From Terriglobales bacterium (GTDB lineage Bacteria > Acidobacteriota > Terriglobia > Terriglobales > Gp1-AA117), in NCBI GenBank assembly GCA_030150795.1, contig JASLFF010000303.1, positions 1 through 5,727 of the forward strand: a stretch of 5,727 bases of DNA, written 5' to 3'. The position numbers were made by a program, and so were the translations under genes. The notes below the pieces were generated by a model. That model searched no databases and was not told where the DNA came from. It was given only the letters and a program-made list of their open reading frames with translations. Of the stretch, positions 5,638 through 5,727 are shown one piece after another (the stretch's first letter is position 1; each line of letters opens with the position of its first letter).

Positions 5638-5727
5638 ATGGAATCAATGCCATCTCAGCCTTGTGGAAGAGTTAATATCTTCACATCTTCAGTGCTGATC
5701 GGCGGCATGGCGGCGGTTAACAACAAA
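5638..5727 (+). CDS. Possible start of a divergent gene, cut by window edge
   Basis: ATG at 5638 opens a frame of 30 codons that is still open at the right edge (begins MESMPSQPCGRV). The frame is open back to an in-frame TAA at 5608-5610. A TTG at 5632 and ATG at 5647 are other possible starts. The region FTSSVLIGGMAAV (residues 15-27) is mildly hydrophobic, but I do not recognise a family. No strong Shine-Dalgarno precedes it. The divergent position and the promoter-like TTGACT upstream are the main support, so this is tentative. Confidence 0.3.
   Translation, partial: MESMPSQPCGRVNIFTSSVLIGGMAAVNNK

Overview
The window holds one end of a compact biosynthetic operon on the minus strand, plus the AT-rich control region upstream of it and possibly the first codons of a divergent plus-strand gene. 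Base composition is mixed (roughly half G+C in the genes, clearly AT-rich at about 5390-5480). Shine-Dalgarno-like sequences and GTG/TTG starts point to a bacterium. Nothing here fixes the phylum. A soil bacterium rich in secondary metabolism (Acidobacteriota or similar) is a guess from gene content only.

Layout, read along minus-strand transcription from right to left: (1) discrete acyl carrier protein, 5249-4956, TTG start; (2) HemN/HemW-like radical SAM enzyme, 4947-3673; (3) discrete peptidyl-type carrier protein, 3665-3336; (4) stand-alone NRPS-type condensation domain protein, 3339-1951; (5) PAPS-dependent sulfotransferase, 1944-1057; (6) GT1/MGT-type glycosyltransferase, from 1049 and cut by the left edge. 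Every gap is 8 nt or less, and genes 3 and 4 overlap by 4 nt, so this is almost certainly one co-transcribed and partly translationally coupled unit. It continues beyond position 1.

Inferred teamwork: one building block rides on the ACP and another on the PCP. The radical SAM enzyme probably carries out C-methylation, cyclopropanation or another radical reaction on a carrier-bound chain. The lone C domain then forms an amide or ester bond, and the sulfotransferase and glycosyltransferase decorate the product. No adenylation, ketosynthase, thioesterase, phosphopantetheinyl transferase or transporter gene is visible, so the loading and release enzymes must lie outside the window or be supplied in trans. 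I do not recognise this gene set as a named pathway.

The 5250-5637 region has no convincing gene. It carries a 12-bp hairpin, at least two and perhaps three tandem palindromes about 22 bp apart that look like operators, a TTGACT promoter-like element facing right and a further dyad. Together these suggest a regulated divergent promoter.
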